Assembly: GCA_902801125.1 (NCBI GenBank)
Contig: CADCGT010000001.1
Span: 33,101 to 97,100, forward strand
Direction of reading: 5' to 3'
DNA: 64,000 nucleotides
Source: an uncultured Pseudomonadota bacterium
Lineage (GTDB): Bacteria > Pseudomonadota > Alphaproteobacteria > Rs-D84
Shown: positions 1 through 9,537 of the stretch, in pieces
How the letters are laid out: every line of letters starts with the position of its first letter
Position numbering within the stretch: position 1 is the stretch's first letter
Program-made: the position numbers and the translations under genes
Notes under the pieces: generated by a model
What the model was told of the DNA's origin: nothing
Seen by the model: the letters and a program-made list of their open reading frames with translations, nothing else
Databases searched by the model: none

Positions 1-46
1 TTCGCGGCCCCATAATCATAAACAAAAAACAATTTGCCGCCAAGGG

Positions 47-412
47 TTATTTTTCACCCTTGATAAATCGTTTTGCCGTTTCAACCAATGTGGCGAAGTT
101 TTTATCGCCGACATAGGCCATTTCCGCCAAAACCTTGCGGTCTAATTCAACACCCGCCTTGCGCAGGCCATTCATGAATTGGCTGTATGTGATACCAGAT
201 GGGCGCACCGCCGCATTGATACGAACAATCCACAAAGACCGAAAATCACGTTTTTTGGCGCGACGGTCGCGATATGCATACTGACCCGCCTTTTCAGATT
301 TTTCGCGCGCGGCACGATATGTGCTGCTGTGGCGGCCAAGATAACCCTTGGCGCGTTCCAGAATTTTATTGTGTTTTTGACGAACCGTTGTTCCACGTTT
401 TACCCTTGCCAT
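47..412 (-). CDS. rplT: 50S ribosomal protein L20 (bL20)
   Basis: Large-subunit protein bL20, needed for early 50S assembly. The 121-aa product has the usual length, the basic N-terminus MARVKRG and the family stretch around [19 protein letters not shown]. It lies 12 bp downstream of rpmI in the usual rpmI-rplT order. The infC gene that often heads this operon is absent: the next gene upstream is mreC, facing away. Identity is certain; the start ATG gives the conserved N-terminus. Confidence 0.98.
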   Translation of the reverse strand: MARVKRGTTVRQKHNKILERAKGYLGRHSSTYRAAREKSEKAGQYAYRDRRAKKRDFRSLWIVRINAAVRPSGITYSQFMNGLRKAGVELDRKVLAEMAYVGDKNFATLVETAKRFIKGEK

Positions 413-424
413 TTTGCGCCCCCT

Positions 425-628
425 TTATTTCAAACCATACGGTGCCAAGATTTTAGCCTGGGCCACCATGTTTTCATTCAGATATTGCGGTTTCGAACCG
501 GCGTTATTTGCACGCGCGGATTTTTTACGCAACAGTTTCTTGTGGGCGTTTCTGCGAACGTTGATTTTCCCGGTCGCAGTCATTCTTGCACGCTTTTTCA
601 AGTATGACTTTGTTTTTAATTTTGGCAT
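425..628 (-). CDS. rpmI: 50S ribosomal protein L35 (bL35)
   Basis: Small basic large-subunit protein of 67 aa, normal length for bL35. It begins MPKLKTKSYLKKRA, and the centre (NVRRNAHKKLLRKKS) matches the family. An AGAGGT Shine-Dalgarno precedes the ATG. First gene of the leftward rpmI-rplT pair. In several bacteria L20 represses this operon through the leader; a 7-bp hairpin sits just upstream here (658-676). Confidence 0.97.
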   Translation of the reverse strand: MPKLKTKSYLKKRARMTATGKINVRRNAHKKLLRKKSARANNAGSKPQYLNENMVAQAKILAPYGLK

Positions 629-657
629 TTTTAACCTCTTGTTTTTACTGTATCCTT

Positions 658-676
658 ATGGCAATGCCTTTGCCAT
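658..676 (-). promoter_or_regulatory. leader hairpin upstream of rpmI-rplT
   Basis: ATGGCAA (658-664) and TTGCCAT (670-676) form a perfect 7-bp stem with a 5-nt loop in the 5' leader of rpmI. No U-run follows, so it is not an intrinsic terminator. A role in ribosomal-protein autoregulation is inference from operon identity only. Confidence 0.3.
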
Positions 677-769
677 TTCGGATGTTTAACGCCAATATTC
701 TGACACAAATAAAAGAAAAATCAAGTTTTTATTGAATAATGATTTTTTTATGTTTAAAGTAAATCACAA

Positions 770-1594
770 ATGAATCCGAAAAAAGTATCTTCCAGATTGC
801 ATACAATTATAAAATCCGCCATTGTCGCGGCCATTTTGCCTTTTATTTTTGTATATATCGTTGTTGCAAAACCGGACTATCGTGTTATAAATGCCGTGGC
901 ACATATTGCTATGCCGGTGGTGGACGGAATTGGCGATTTAATAACCTGGCCGGTGCGGGCGGGTGGAAATATTGTTAAACGCGTGCATGATATTTCAAAT
1001 TTGGAACAAGAAAACGAAGAATTGCGCGCCCGCCTTGATATGGCGTTGGCCGACAAAAATAATTGCGATATTGCGTTGTTGGAAAACCAAAAATTGGAAC
1101 GCGAATTAGATATAGTTAAAAATACCCCGTATGCCGCGGTTGTCGCAGATGTTATTTTCGATAATTCCGCGTTGCACCATGGAACATTTATGATAAATCG
1201 TGGGTCGCGTGATGGCGTTGCGCCGGGTATGGTCGTTGTGTCTTTTGATAACACATTGGCGGGAATTGTCATAGATACGGCCGCACATTTTGCGCGCGTT
1301 CGGTCATTGATTGATTCGAATACAAATATCGCGGTTCGTATTGCCGGGTCCGAAGTTTATGGATTTTTGGCCGGAAACGGTTCAAATACACCAAGCATTG
1401 GGTTCCTTAGTGACCATAAATTTCAAACCGCGCGCGGTGTTAAATTGGTAACCAGTGGTATAAGTGGCGTTTTGCCGCCCGATATTTTCGTCGGAACAAT
1501 GAAAGATGATTCAGATGTTGATGTGTTGACACCACGCGAACTGTCACGCGTTATGGTGTTAAAATTTAATTCAGACCAAGATAATTATAAATGA
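770..1594 (+). CDS. mreC: rod shape-determining protein MreC
   Basis: Bitopic inner-membrane scaffold of the elongasome, linking MreB to PBP2/RodA. The 274-aa product has a cytoplasmic basic tail, one membrane segment at about residues 17-35, a periplasmic coiled coil (about 74-98, rich in E/L/N) and the two beta-barrel MreC core, including a glycine-rich SRDGVAPGMVVV stretch. It overlaps mreD by 4 bp (ATGA), implying translational coupling. First gene of mreC-mreD-mrdA-rodA-topA-dnaG. mreB is not in the window. Confidence 0.93.
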   Translation: MNPKKVSSRLHTIIKSAIVAAILPFIFVYIVVAKPDYRVINAVAHIAMPVVDGIGDLITWPVRAGGNIVKRVHDISNLEQENEELRARLDMALADKNNCDIALLENQKLERELDIVKNTPYAAVVADVIFDNSALHHGTFMINRGSRDGVAPGMVVVSFDNTLAGIVIDTAAHFARVRSLIDSNTNIAVRIAGSEVYGFLAGNGSNTPSIGFLSDHKFQTARGVKLVTSGISGVLPPDIFVGTMKDDSDVDVLTPRELSRVMVLKFNSDQDNYK

Positions 1595-2046
1595 AAGAAC
1601 TGGTTGTAAAATATTTAAGATTGCTTTTTCCATTTATCATAACAATCGCGTTATGGCGGATTTCTGTGCCATGGATAAATCCGGCGGGAATTTTGGCAAT
1701 TATACCGATATTTTATTGTTCTTTTATACGGCCGGTATCGTATTTTACGCCGTTTGCGATACTGATTTGTTTTTTAATAGATTACAAGTTTAATACCGTT
1801 TTAATGTGGACAACATGTTATTGCGCGTTCTATGCGGTGATGAATATTCAAACATTCATAGATTTAACGCATACGAATAAATCCGGTGTATACGCATTTA
1901 TGGGATTTGTCGGCGCGGTCATATTTTTGATGACCGCCACGAATTTAAGTCTTATGAATTTTTTATCGGGCGCGATTATGTTCGCCGTTTTAACAATAAT
2001 GTATATTCCGGTAATAACAACTGTCCAGGTGGTGCAAAATGATTGA
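1591..2046 (+). CDS. mreD: rod shape-determining protein MreD
   Basis: Polytopic inner-membrane partner of MreC. The 151-aa product is almost wholly hydrophobic, with about five predicted membrane segments, and has the length and position of MreD. Sequence conservation in this family is low, so the call leans on context: 4-bp overlap with mreC upstream and 8-bp overlap with mrdA downstream. Confidence 0.85.
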   Translation: MKELVVKYLRLLFPFIITIALWRISVPWINPAGILAIIPIFYCSFIRPVSYFTPFAILICFLIDYKFNTVLMWTTCYCAFYAVMNIQTFIDLTHTNKSGVYAFMGFVGAVIFLMTATNLSLMNFLSGAIMFAVLTIMYIPVITTVQVVQND

Positions 2047-3811
2047 TACAGAAATATCAAAACAATTTGACCGCCGAAGCGCACTGTTTTTAACAATGGG
2101 GGCGATTCTTACATCCGGCCTTATTATGCGAATGTTGCAAATGCAATTATTCGGATATCATGATTATAAAAAGAAAAGCGAAAATAATTCATTTCGTATC
2201 CAGGTTGATATGCCTGAACGCGGTAAAATACTGGCGCGGGGTGGGGCGGCAATATCACATGATGCGCCTATATATCGCATATATATTATTCCCGAAGAAA
2301 CCGATGATTTGGAAAATTTGGTAAATATTGTCGCAAATGATTTAAACATTGCGAAAAAACGCGTCGACAGAATTTGGCGACACATAAAAAAACAACAAAA
2401 ATTTCAACCAGTATTGGTTAGTGAAAATACCGATTGGAATACATTGGCAAAAATCCAGGCAAAAAATCTGCCTGGGTTGCATGTCCAGGGTGGATATGGT
2501 CGCGTATATGAACTGGGGCCGGCGGGCGCACAATTTTTTGGTTATGTTGGCGCACCGGAAAAACCGGTTGCGAACGCGCCTTTCTTTACCAACGGTATAA
2601 CCGGAATTGAAAAGACATTTAATAAAACACTGGCCGGGATTCCGGGGCAAACCGTTATGATAACAAACGCCGTTGGACGCATTACCGGCGAAGATAAAAC
2701 ACAATTTCGCCAACCAATTACCGGAAATGATATTAGAACAACCATAAATGATTCTGCCCAGCGCGTTTTGTATGATTCACTTACCCTGTACAAGGCCGGA
2801 TGTGGTGTCGCACTGGATATAGAAACAGGCGATATTTTGGCAATGGCATCCACGCCCAGTTTTGACCCAAATAATTTTTCGGGTGATGATGCAGAAGAAT
2901 ATATAGAAGACCTGCGCCAGAATTTTGCAAAACCGTTTATGAATAAAGTCTTTGAAGGGTTGTATCCGCCGGGTTCAACATTCAAAATTATTGTTGCCTT
3001 GGCCGCATTAGAGGCCGGCGCCGTCACATTAAAAGAAACCGTATATTGCCCGGGACATTGGGATTATGGTGACCGGCGATATCATTGCTGGGAACACAAG
3101 GGGCATGGTAAAGTAAACCTTGTCGGGGCATTGAAACATTCGTGCGATATTTATTTCTATCAATTGGCGTTACGCATTGGAATCGATGCAATTAAACGCA
3201 TGGCAATAAGACTTGGGATGACCGAAAAATTTATCGAAGATATTATTTCTAAACAAATGCCCGGGATTATCCCAGACAGAAAATGGAAAGAAAAAAATGT
3301 CGGTTCAAAATGGGTGCATGGTGACACGGTTATTTCCGGCATAGGCCAGGGATTTATACTGGTCAACTGTATGCAATTGGCGGTTATGATGGCGCGTGTT
3401 GCGTCAAACCGACGCGTTGTGCCGCGGTTGATTTACGATGAAAAAAAACCAGAATTTCCATCTATGGGATTACAGGAAAAAAATATTCGCCATGTGTTGG
3501 ATGGATTGGAAGAAGTCCTTAAAAAGGGTGGGACCGCATTCGGCAGTGCAATAAATGTAAATGGTGCGAAAATGGGCGGAAAAACCGGCACTTCCCAGGT
3601 GCGCAGTATTTCACGCGCCGAACGAATAAGTGGCGTTTTGACAAACGAACAATTAAAATGGAATATGCGTAATCACGGGTTGTTTGTTGGATACGCGCCG
3701 ACAAATGCCCCAAAATACGCCGTATGCGTCATTACCGAACATTCCGGCGGCAGTGGCAGTGCCGCAAGAACCGCCGCCGCAACAATGAAAAAACTGTTAG
3801 AAAAAGAATAA
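2039..3811 (+). CDS. mrdA: penicillin-binding protein 2, peptidoglycan transpeptidase
   Basis: Elongasome D,D-transpeptidase that crosslinks peptidoglycan in the periplasm with RodA. The 590-aa class B PBP has an N-terminal membrane anchor (about 15-35), a pedestal/dimerisation domain beginning at the conserved R-x-x-x-RG-like segment (about 60), and the transpeptidase domain. All three catalytic motifs are seen: S313-T-F-K316 (nucleophile Ser313), S368-C-D370 and K515-T-G517. It overlaps mreD by 8 bp and is followed by rodA after 6 bp, the classic mrdA-mrdB pairing. Confidence 0.96.
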   Translation: MIDTEISKQFDRRSALFLTMGAILTSGLIMRMLQMQLFGYHDYKKKSENNSFRIQVDMPERGKILARGGAAISHDAPIYRIYIIPEETDDLENLVNIVANDLNIAKKRVDRIWRHIKKQQKFQPVLVSENTDWNTLAKIQAKNLPGLHVQGGYGRVYELGPAGAQFFGYVGAPEKPVANAPFFTNGITGIEKTFNKTLAGIPGQTVMITNAVGRITGEDKTQFRQPITGNDIRTTINDSAQRVLYDSLTLYKAGCGVALDIETGDILAMASTPSFDPNNFSGDDAEEYIEDLRQNFAKPFMNKVFEGLYPPGSTFKIIVALAALEAGAVTLKETVYCPGHWDYGDRRYHCWEHKGHGKVNLVGALKHSCDIYFYQLALRIGIDAIKRMAIRLGMTEKFIEDIISKQMPGIIPDRKWKEKNVGSKWVHGDTVISGIGQGFILVNCMQLAVMMARVASNRRVVPRLIYDEKKPEFPSMGLQEKNIRHVLDGLEEVLKKGGTAFGSAINVNGAKMGGKTGTSQVRSISRAERISGVLTNEQLKWNMRNHGLFVGYAPTNAPKYAVCVITEHSGGSGSAARTAAATMKKLLEKE

Positions 3812-3817
3812 AAAACT

Positions 3818-4963
3818 ATGAGCAAACAAACACGTGTTTCTAATGCAAATATGATGAGTTTTTCCGAAAGACTGTCGCGTTTTTCGTGGGGATTGTTTGT
3901 GCCAATGTGTTTGGTTTTGATTATATCAGAAGTAATGCTTTATTCTGCGGGTGGTGGGTCATGGAACCCATTTGCATTGTCACAGTTGTTAAAGATTATT
4001 GTTGGGTTTGGTGTATTTTTTGTTGCCGCGTTTACAAATATAAAACTTTGGATTAAATCGGCAAATGTGATTTATGTTATCGCGCTGATTTTAATTATTT
4101 TGGTGACATTTGTTGGACATACCGGCATGGGCGCACAACGATGGTTAAACCTTGGGTTTATACACATTCAACCATCAGAAATGTTCAAAATGGCGTTGGT
4201 TTTGGCATTGGCGCGATATTTCGCATGGATGAATTCGGTGGATTTAAATAAATTCAAAAACTATATTGTGCCGGCAATGATGATGTTGGTGCCATTCGGA
4301 CTTATTGTATTACAGCCAGACCTTGGTACGGCATTATCTATTGCGATGATTACAATTGGAATGTTCTATATTGTTGGTGCAAATAAAAAGTGGTTTATTA
4401 TTGGTGCGATACTTGCGGTTATGGCTGCGCCTGTGGTGTGGTATGGTGGAATGCACCAATATCAACGCGAAAGAATTATTACTTTTTTGGACCCAGACCA
4501 TGATGCGCGCGGTGCCGGGTACCAGATAAACCAGGCAAAAATCGCATTCGGCAGTGGTGGCGTCTTTGGCAAAGGATATATGAATGGGTCACAATCGCAA
4601 CAATCGTTCTTGCCCGAAAAACAGACCGATTTTATATTCACTATGCTTGGCGAAGAATTCGGATTTTTTGGTGCATTTTTATTATTGGCACTGTATACAT
4701 TCATTGTTGCGGTGTTGTTCTGGGCCGCAAAAACATGCCGAAACAGGTTTGGACAATTGGTGTGTTTTGGTTTTATGTTGAACTTTTTCATTTATTATTT
4801 TATAAATATATCTATGGTTTTGGGTCTTGTCCCAACCGTGGGTGTTCCATTACCACTTATGTCCTTTGGCGGCAGCAGTCTTTTATCACTGATGTTCGGA
4901 TTTGGACTTTGTGAAAATGCGCACATACATAAAGACCAACAATTATCTGCCAAAGGAAGTTAG
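3818..4963 (+). CDS. rodA: SEDS peptidoglycan glycosyltransferase RodA
   Basis: Polymerises lipid II into glycan strands as partner of PBP2. The 381-aa product is a polytopic SEDS protein with about ten hydrophobic segments. Family landmarks include the HIQPSEMFKMAL region near residue 115, LQPDLGTAL near 170, and the C-terminal GVPLPLMSFGGSSLL stretch. mrdA lies 6 bp upstream and topA starts 2 bp downstream, so a single transcript is likely. Confidence 0.95.
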   Translation: MSKQTRVSNANMMSFSERLSRFSWGLFVPMCLVLIISEVMLYSAGGGSWNPFALSQLLKIIVGFGVFFVAAFTNIKLWIKSANVIYVIALILIILVTFVGHTGMGAQRWLNLGFIHIQPSEMFKMALVLALARYFAWMNSVDLNKFKNYIVPAMMMLVPFGLIVLQPDLGTALSIAMITIGMFYIVGANKKWFIIGAILAVMAAPVVWYGGMHQYQRERIITFLDPDHDARGAGYQINQAKIAFGSGGVFGKGYMNGSQSQQSFLPEKQTDFIFTMLGEEFGFFGAFLLLALYTFIVAVLFWAAKTCRNRFGQLVCFGFMLNFFIYYFINISMVLGLVPTVGVPLPLMSFGGSSLLSLMFGFGLCENAHIHKDQQLSAKGS

Positions 4964-4965
4964 AA

Positions 4966-7200
4966 ATGAATTTACTTATCGTAGAATCTCCGTCAAAGGC
5001 CAAGACAATTGAAAAATACCTTGGTGCCGGGTGGCATGTTATCGCATCGGTCGGACATGTGCGGGATTTAGTTCCAGAAAATGGCAGTGTTGATACCGAA
5101 CATGATTTTGCAATGCGTTGGCAAATTATGCCCGGTAAAGAAAAACAAATAAAATTGATTACTGATAATGTTAAACGGGCCGATGCAGTATACCTTGCGT
5201 CCGATCCGGACCGCGAAGGTGAAGCCATTGCATGGCATATTCTTGATATATTAAATTCAAAAAAATTACTTGGTAAAACACCGGTTTATCGTGTCGCGTT
5301 CCATGAAATTACAAAGCGCGCGGTTATGGACGCAATTGCGCACCCGCGTGAAATAGATTCTGATTTGGTCGATGCATATTTGGTACGGCGCGCGTTGGAT
5401 TACCTTATTGGATTTGAAATATCGCCACTGCTTTGGCGGCGGAACCTTGGGAAATCGGCGGGACGCGTGCAATCGGTTGCGGTTAAATTGGTGGTTGACC
5501 GTGAACGCGAAATCGAAGATTTTACGGCGGTTGAATATTGGTCTGTGACGGCAAAATGCGATGCAAATAAAAAATATTTTGATGCAAATTTAATATCGTT
5601 TGATGGCGAAAAAATCGACAAGATGACATTGAAAAACCGTGCCGATGTCGATAATGTTTTATCAAAGTTAAAAACGCCTGTATGCGCCGCGGTTTCCCGT
5701 ATAGAACGGAAAAAGGTTTCAAACAAACCGTATGCACCATTCACGACAAGTACATTACAACAAGAAGCCGCACGCAAATTATATTTTTCATCAAAACGCA
5801 CTATGTCCGTTGCCCAGAAATTATACGAAAACGGGTTTATCACATATATGCGAACCGATGCAACAAACCTGTCCATGGATGCGGTAAACGAAATTCGCGG
5901 ATTTATTGCAAAAAACTATGGCGATAAATTCTTGCCCGCGTCGCCAAATGTGTATGTCACAAAATCAAAAAATGCCCAGGAAGCACACGAAGCAATTCGT
6001 CCAACACACTTTGATTCCGCGGAAAACAACCTTGCGGGGGATGAAAAGAAACTTTATGATTTGATATGGAAACGAACAATTGCATGTCAAATGACGAATG
6101 CAGAATTTGATTCGGTGGCGGCGGATATTTTAACCGATGATAAAATCGCAACATTTCATACCGTCGGACGAACACGCACATTTGACGGGTTTATGAAGGT
6201 TTATATCGAAGACCGTGACGACGACGAAGAAGAATCTGATAAAAAATTACCGGCAATGAATGTTGGTGATAAAATTGAAATATCTGAAATAAAACCAGAA
6301 CAACATTTTACCCAGCCGCCCGCACGATATACCGAGGCATCATTGGTTAAAAAATTGGAAGAATTGGGAATAGGGCGTCCGTCAACATACGCAACAATTA
6401 TGTCTACGATTGTTGACCGGCAATATGTTGAACAGGATAAACAACGCCGTTTTCATCCAACGCCCGGTGGATGGGTGATTGCCGCATATTTGTCTAAATA
6501 TTTTACAGATTTGGTCGATGTGAACTTTACCGCAAAAACCGAAGATACATTGGATGATGTTTCAAATGGCAAGACGGCAAAATTGAACGCGCTGAATGAA
6601 TTTTGGGGTGATACAAAAAATATGATTGCCGGTGCGCGTGATATTAAAACAGCCGATATTATCGATAATATAAATAAATTTATGAATAAACATTTGTTCC
6701 CGGCGGGTGAAAATAAATGTCCAAAATGTGGTGGCGCATTGGGAATAAAACTTTCAAAATTTGGACCGTTTATTGGTTGCGAAAATTACCCAACATGTGA
6801 TTATACAAAACGGCTGTATACGGCGGAAACCACGACAGGCGAACAAAATAAAAATGACACCAAAGAATTGGGTGATGGTATTATTTTCCGCGTTGGAAAA
6901 TTCGGCCCGTATGTGACCGATGGGGTAAAAAATGTGTCTGCGAAAAAATATAATGCCGATACAATTACACTGGATATCGCGCGCGAATTGTTGGCCGGCG
7001 AAAAAAAGAAAGTCGAACCGATTGAAATTGGAAAAAATCCGGCAACCGATAAAATGATTTATTTCTATCCAACCGGTCGATATGGCGCGTATATTTCAAG
7101 CAACAAGGTAAATGTCAGTGTCAAAGAACAACCCGATTTAGACACCGCAATAGATTTGATAAATAATAAAAAACCAAATAAAAGATTTTCGAAAAAATAA
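4966..7200 (+). CDS. topA: DNA topoisomerase I
   Basis: Type IA topoisomerase that relaxes negative supercoils. The 744-aa product opens with the TOPRIM domain (LLIVESPSKAKTIEKYLG), carries the acidic DPDREGEAIAWH motif and the active-site tyrosine region ITYMRTDATNLS near residue 295. One C4 zinc ribbon (CPKCGG...GCENYPTCDY) lies near residues 585-615, followed by a C-terminal repeat with FGPYVTDG. It is shorter than E. coli TopA (865 aa) because it has one zinc finger. The stop overlaps dnaG by one base (TAATG). Confidence 0.97.
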   Translation: MNLLIVESPSKAKTIEKYLGAGWHVIASVGHVRDLVPENGSVDTEHDFAMRWQIMPGKEKQIKLITDNVKRADAVYLASDPDREGEAIAWHILDILNSKKLLGKTPVYRVAFHEITKRAVMDAIAHPREIDSDLVDAYLVRRALDYLIGFEISPLLWRRNLGKSAGRVQSVAVKLVVDREREIEDFTAVEYWSVTAKCDANKKYFDANLISFDGEKIDKMTLKNRADVDNVLSKLKTPVCAAVSRIERKKVSNKPYAPFTTSTLQQEAARKLYFSSKRTMSVAQKLYENGFITYMRTDATNLSMDAVNEIRGFIAKNYGDKFLPASPNVYVTKSKNAQEAHEAIRPTHFDSAENNLAGDEKKLYDLIWKRTIACQMTNAEFDSVAADILTDDKIATFHTVGRTRTFDGFMKVYIEDRDDDEEESDKKLPAMNVGDKIEISEIKPEQHFTQPPARYTEASLVKKLEELGIGRPSTYATIMSTIVDRQYVEQDKQRRFHPTPGGWVIAAYLSKYFTDLVDVNFTAKTEDTLDDVSNGKTAKLNALNEFWGDTKNMIAGARDIKTADIIDNINKFMNKHLFPAGENKCPKCGGALGIKLSKFGPFIGCENYPTCDYTKRLYTAETTTGEQNKNDTKELGDGIIFRVGKFGPYVTDGVKNVSAKKYNADTITLDIARELLAGEKKKVEPIEIGKNPATDKMIYFYPTGRYGAYISSNKVNVSVKEQPDLDTAIDLINNKKPNKRFSKK

Positions 7201-8813
7201 TGGCAAAATACGACAATAATTTTACAGACCAATTACGCCAAAGGTTATCTGTGGTTGATGTTGTGTCGCGGCGTGTGCCATTGGTTAAACGCGGTCAAAA
7301 TTATTGGGGATGTTGTCCGTTTCATAATGAAAAAACACCGTCTTTTTCGGTCAGTGAAGATAAAGGTTTTTATCACTGTTTCGGGTGCGGAAAACATGGC
7401 GACATTATTTCTTTTACAATGGAATCTGAACATGTTGATTTTAAAACCGCAATTGCCGAATTGGCCGATATGGCGGGATTAAAATTGCCGACATATAAAC
7501 CAAAAACAAAACAACAAATTGAATCCGAAGAATCGTATATAACCATAACGGCGGCCGCGGCCAAGATTTACGCCGAAAAATTATTTTCACCCGATGGTGC
7601 GCATGCGTTGGAATACGTGCGTCGCCGCGGTTTTAGTGATGAAATGATAAAAAAATATGGCATCGGGTATGCACCAAAAAATAATATTATTTCAAATAAA
7701 TTTGCGAATATTAAACAAGAAAAAGTTATTGCGACGGGACTTGTCCGGCGCGGTGATTACGGGTTGTATGATTTCTTTCGTGATAAATTGATGTTTCCTA
7801 TTTTTAATGCACACGGTCAAATTGTTGCATTTTCCGGGCGTTCATTGGATGGGTCCGAACCAAAATATATAAATACAACCGATACAGAAATGTTTCATAA
7901 ACGGCAAACTCTGTTCGGGTTTAATTTTGCACGCGAATCTATTCATCGTGCAAACCGCGCAATTATTGTCGAAGGTCAAATTGACGCAATTCAAATGCAA
8001 TGTCATGGTTTTGGTGAAACGGTTGCGCCACTTGGCACCGCATTGACCGAAGACCACATTGCAATTCTGTGCAAGGCAAACAGAAATATTATTTTCTGTT
8101 TTGATGGTGATGGGGCGGGGCAAAAGGCCGCCGCGCGTGCATGTGGTATTATTTTACCATTCTTGCGTGATAATTCTGATGTGCGTTTTGCGTTTGTGAC
8201 GGGCGGCAAAGACCCAGATGAAGTATTGAAAAATGGTGGCCCGGGCGAGATGAAAAAAATTATAGATTCGGCGACGCCATTGGTTGATTTTTTATGGAAT
8301 ATTACAAATAAAAACTATTTAATAAATACACCGGCCGGTCGGGTCCAGGCGGAAAAATTTATCAAAACAAATACCGATAAAATAACCGATAAAATGTTGC
8401 GCGCAGAATATGAACGCGAATATAATAATCGTAAATTTAATGAATGGCATAAATGGAAAAAAAATTCGGATACGGTAAATATTGATGTCCCGGAAATAGA
8501 TAACATTATTAAAAACACACTTGTTTATATTGTAAATAAATTTCCATCGGTTGCCGAACGATACGGTGATTTTATATCAAAATTTAATCTTGATTTAGAT
8601 TCAGATGTCAAAGTTGATTTTGATATGGATTTAAAATCTGCGGAAAAATATATAATCACTTTAAAGATACAAAAATATATGGAAAGTTTAGAAAAACAAA
8701 AACATGATTTAATGGTGCGCGGACTTTCGGGCGAAAGTGATGTAAGCCAAGAAATCCGCCGTATAGACGATGAAATAAACCGCATGAGAGAGAAGTTCGA
8801 TTTGTTAGTGTAA
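7200..8813 (+). CDS. dnaG: DNA primase
   Basis: Synthesises RNA primers for replication. The 537-aa product has the N-terminal CHC2 zinc-binding domain (CCPFHNEKTPSFS...YHCFGCGKHGD, about 38-65), the RNA polymerase core with FSGRSLDG, and TOPRIM with IIVEGQIDAI near residue 255 and FDGDGAGQKAA near 300. The C-terminal DnaB-interacting region is shortish and divergent. The TAA stop (8811-8813) falls inside the left arm of repeat copy 1. Last gene of the mreC operon. Confidence 0.96.
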   Translation: MAKYDNNFTDQLRQRLSVVDVVSRRVPLVKRGQNYWGCCPFHNEKTPSFSVSEDKGFYHCFGCGKHGDIISFTMESEHVDFKTAIAELADMAGLKLPTYKPKTKQQIESEESYITITAAAAKIYAEKLFSPDGAHALEYVRRRGFSDEMIKKYGIGYAPKNNIISNKFANIKQEKVIATGLVRRGDYGLYDFFRDKLMFPIFNAHGQIVAFSGRSLDGSEPKYINTTDTEMFHKRQTLFGFNFARESIHRANRAIIVEGQIDAIQMQCHGFGETVAPLGTALTEDHIAILCKANRNIIFCFDGDGAGQKAAARACGIILPFLRDNSDVRFAFVTGGKDPDEVLKNGGPGEMKKIIDSATPLVDFLWNITNKNYLINTPAGRVQAEKFIKTNTDKITDKMLRAEYEREYNNRKFNEWHKWKKNSDTVNIDVPEIDNIIKNTLVYIVNKFPSVAERYGDFISKFNLDLDSDVKVDFDMDLKSAEKYIITLKIQKYMESLEKQKHDLMVRGLSGESDVSQEIRRIDDEINRMREKFDLLV

Positions 8814-8936
8814 GTGGTTATAGTGTTAGTGGTTAGTGGATAGTGGTTAGTGATTGGTGGCCTCTGGAATAAATTCAGAATTGCAAAATTATTCCAGATT
8901 CTACTAACCACTTACACTAGCCACTAACCACTATAA
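8804..8936. repeat. GTTAGTG palindromic intergenic element, copy 1
   Basis: Core inverted repeat TCTGGAAT (8863-8870) / ATTCCAGA (8891-8898), flanked by a left arm of GTTAGTG/GTGGATAGTG-type units and a right arm of their reverse complement (CACTAACCAC). It lies between convergent dnaG and the 8931 gene, and both stop codons lie in its arms. Copies 1 and 2 share a stretch of about 66 identical bases covering the core. Confidence 0.93.
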
Positions 8937-9536
8937 ACACAATTTTAATTCGTGGTTGTCTTCGTTTTGGTCGATGCGTTTGTTACGAATTTCCATTGCC
9001 GCATTTATTTTTTGCTTCATTAAAATACTTTCAGAATGTTCAGACATTTTTTGATTTATATCGCCAATCGCAAATTCTATTTCATCGCGCGAAGATACAA
9101 ATATTGGCATTACAGAATTTGCAGAATTAAATACAGAATTCTTTATATCGGTTTCTAAATCGTCTATGACCGATAAATATGCATCTATGTGTTTTTTTTC
9201 GTGATTTAATATCGCATTATATTCACATGAATTTGGTTGATGCGAACCATCTATCTTTATCGAAAAATCATTATAACCAATCAATGCGTCCACAGATTTT
9301 AATACAACACAAAATCCGCCGTCGGATGAAAATATATCAACGGCAATATCATAATCTTCGACCAATGTTGCGACAACATTTGCATGAAATTTATCCATTG
9401 GTTCGTTTGATGACGCAACCGATGTTTTATACACCGGTTTTAATATATTTATTTCCGGTATTTTTTTATATTCAACGCAATTATTTGCATATGCGCAAAA
9501 TGGAATAAATAAAAAACAGATTATTTTTTTTAACAT
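8931..9536 (-). CDS. secreted HExxH-motif protein linked to virB4
   Basis: Function unknown; possibly a zinc-dependent hydrolase. The start chosen (ATG at 9536) is one base after the virB4 stop and gives a 201-aa protein with a clear signal peptide, MLKKIICFLFIPFCAYAN. Residues in the middle include NHEKKHIDAY, an HExxH-type zinc motif, preceded by a Cys and followed by a helical region. The combination resembles small periplasmic HExxH families (DUF922-like), but homology was not tested. Co-transcription with virB3-virB4 suggests an envelope role with the secretion apparatus, for instance local wall processing. The TAG stop lies in the edge of repeat copy 1. Confidence 0.6.
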   Translation of the reverse strand: MLKKIICFLFIPFCAYANNCVEYKKIPEINILKPVYKTSVASSNEPMDKFHANVVATLVEDYDIAVDIFSSDGGFCVVLKSVDALIGYNDFSIKIDGSHQPNSCEYNAILNHEKKHIDAYLSVIDDLETDIKNSVFNSANSVMPIFVSSRDEIEFAIGDINQKMSEHSESILMKQKINAAMEIRNKRIDQNEDNHELKLCL

Positions 9537-9537
9537 G

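Noticed and set aside
179..607. 142-aa plus-strand frame opposite rplT and rpmI
   Set aside because: It is the complement of two certain ribosomal protein genes, with no ribosome site and no recognisable protein.
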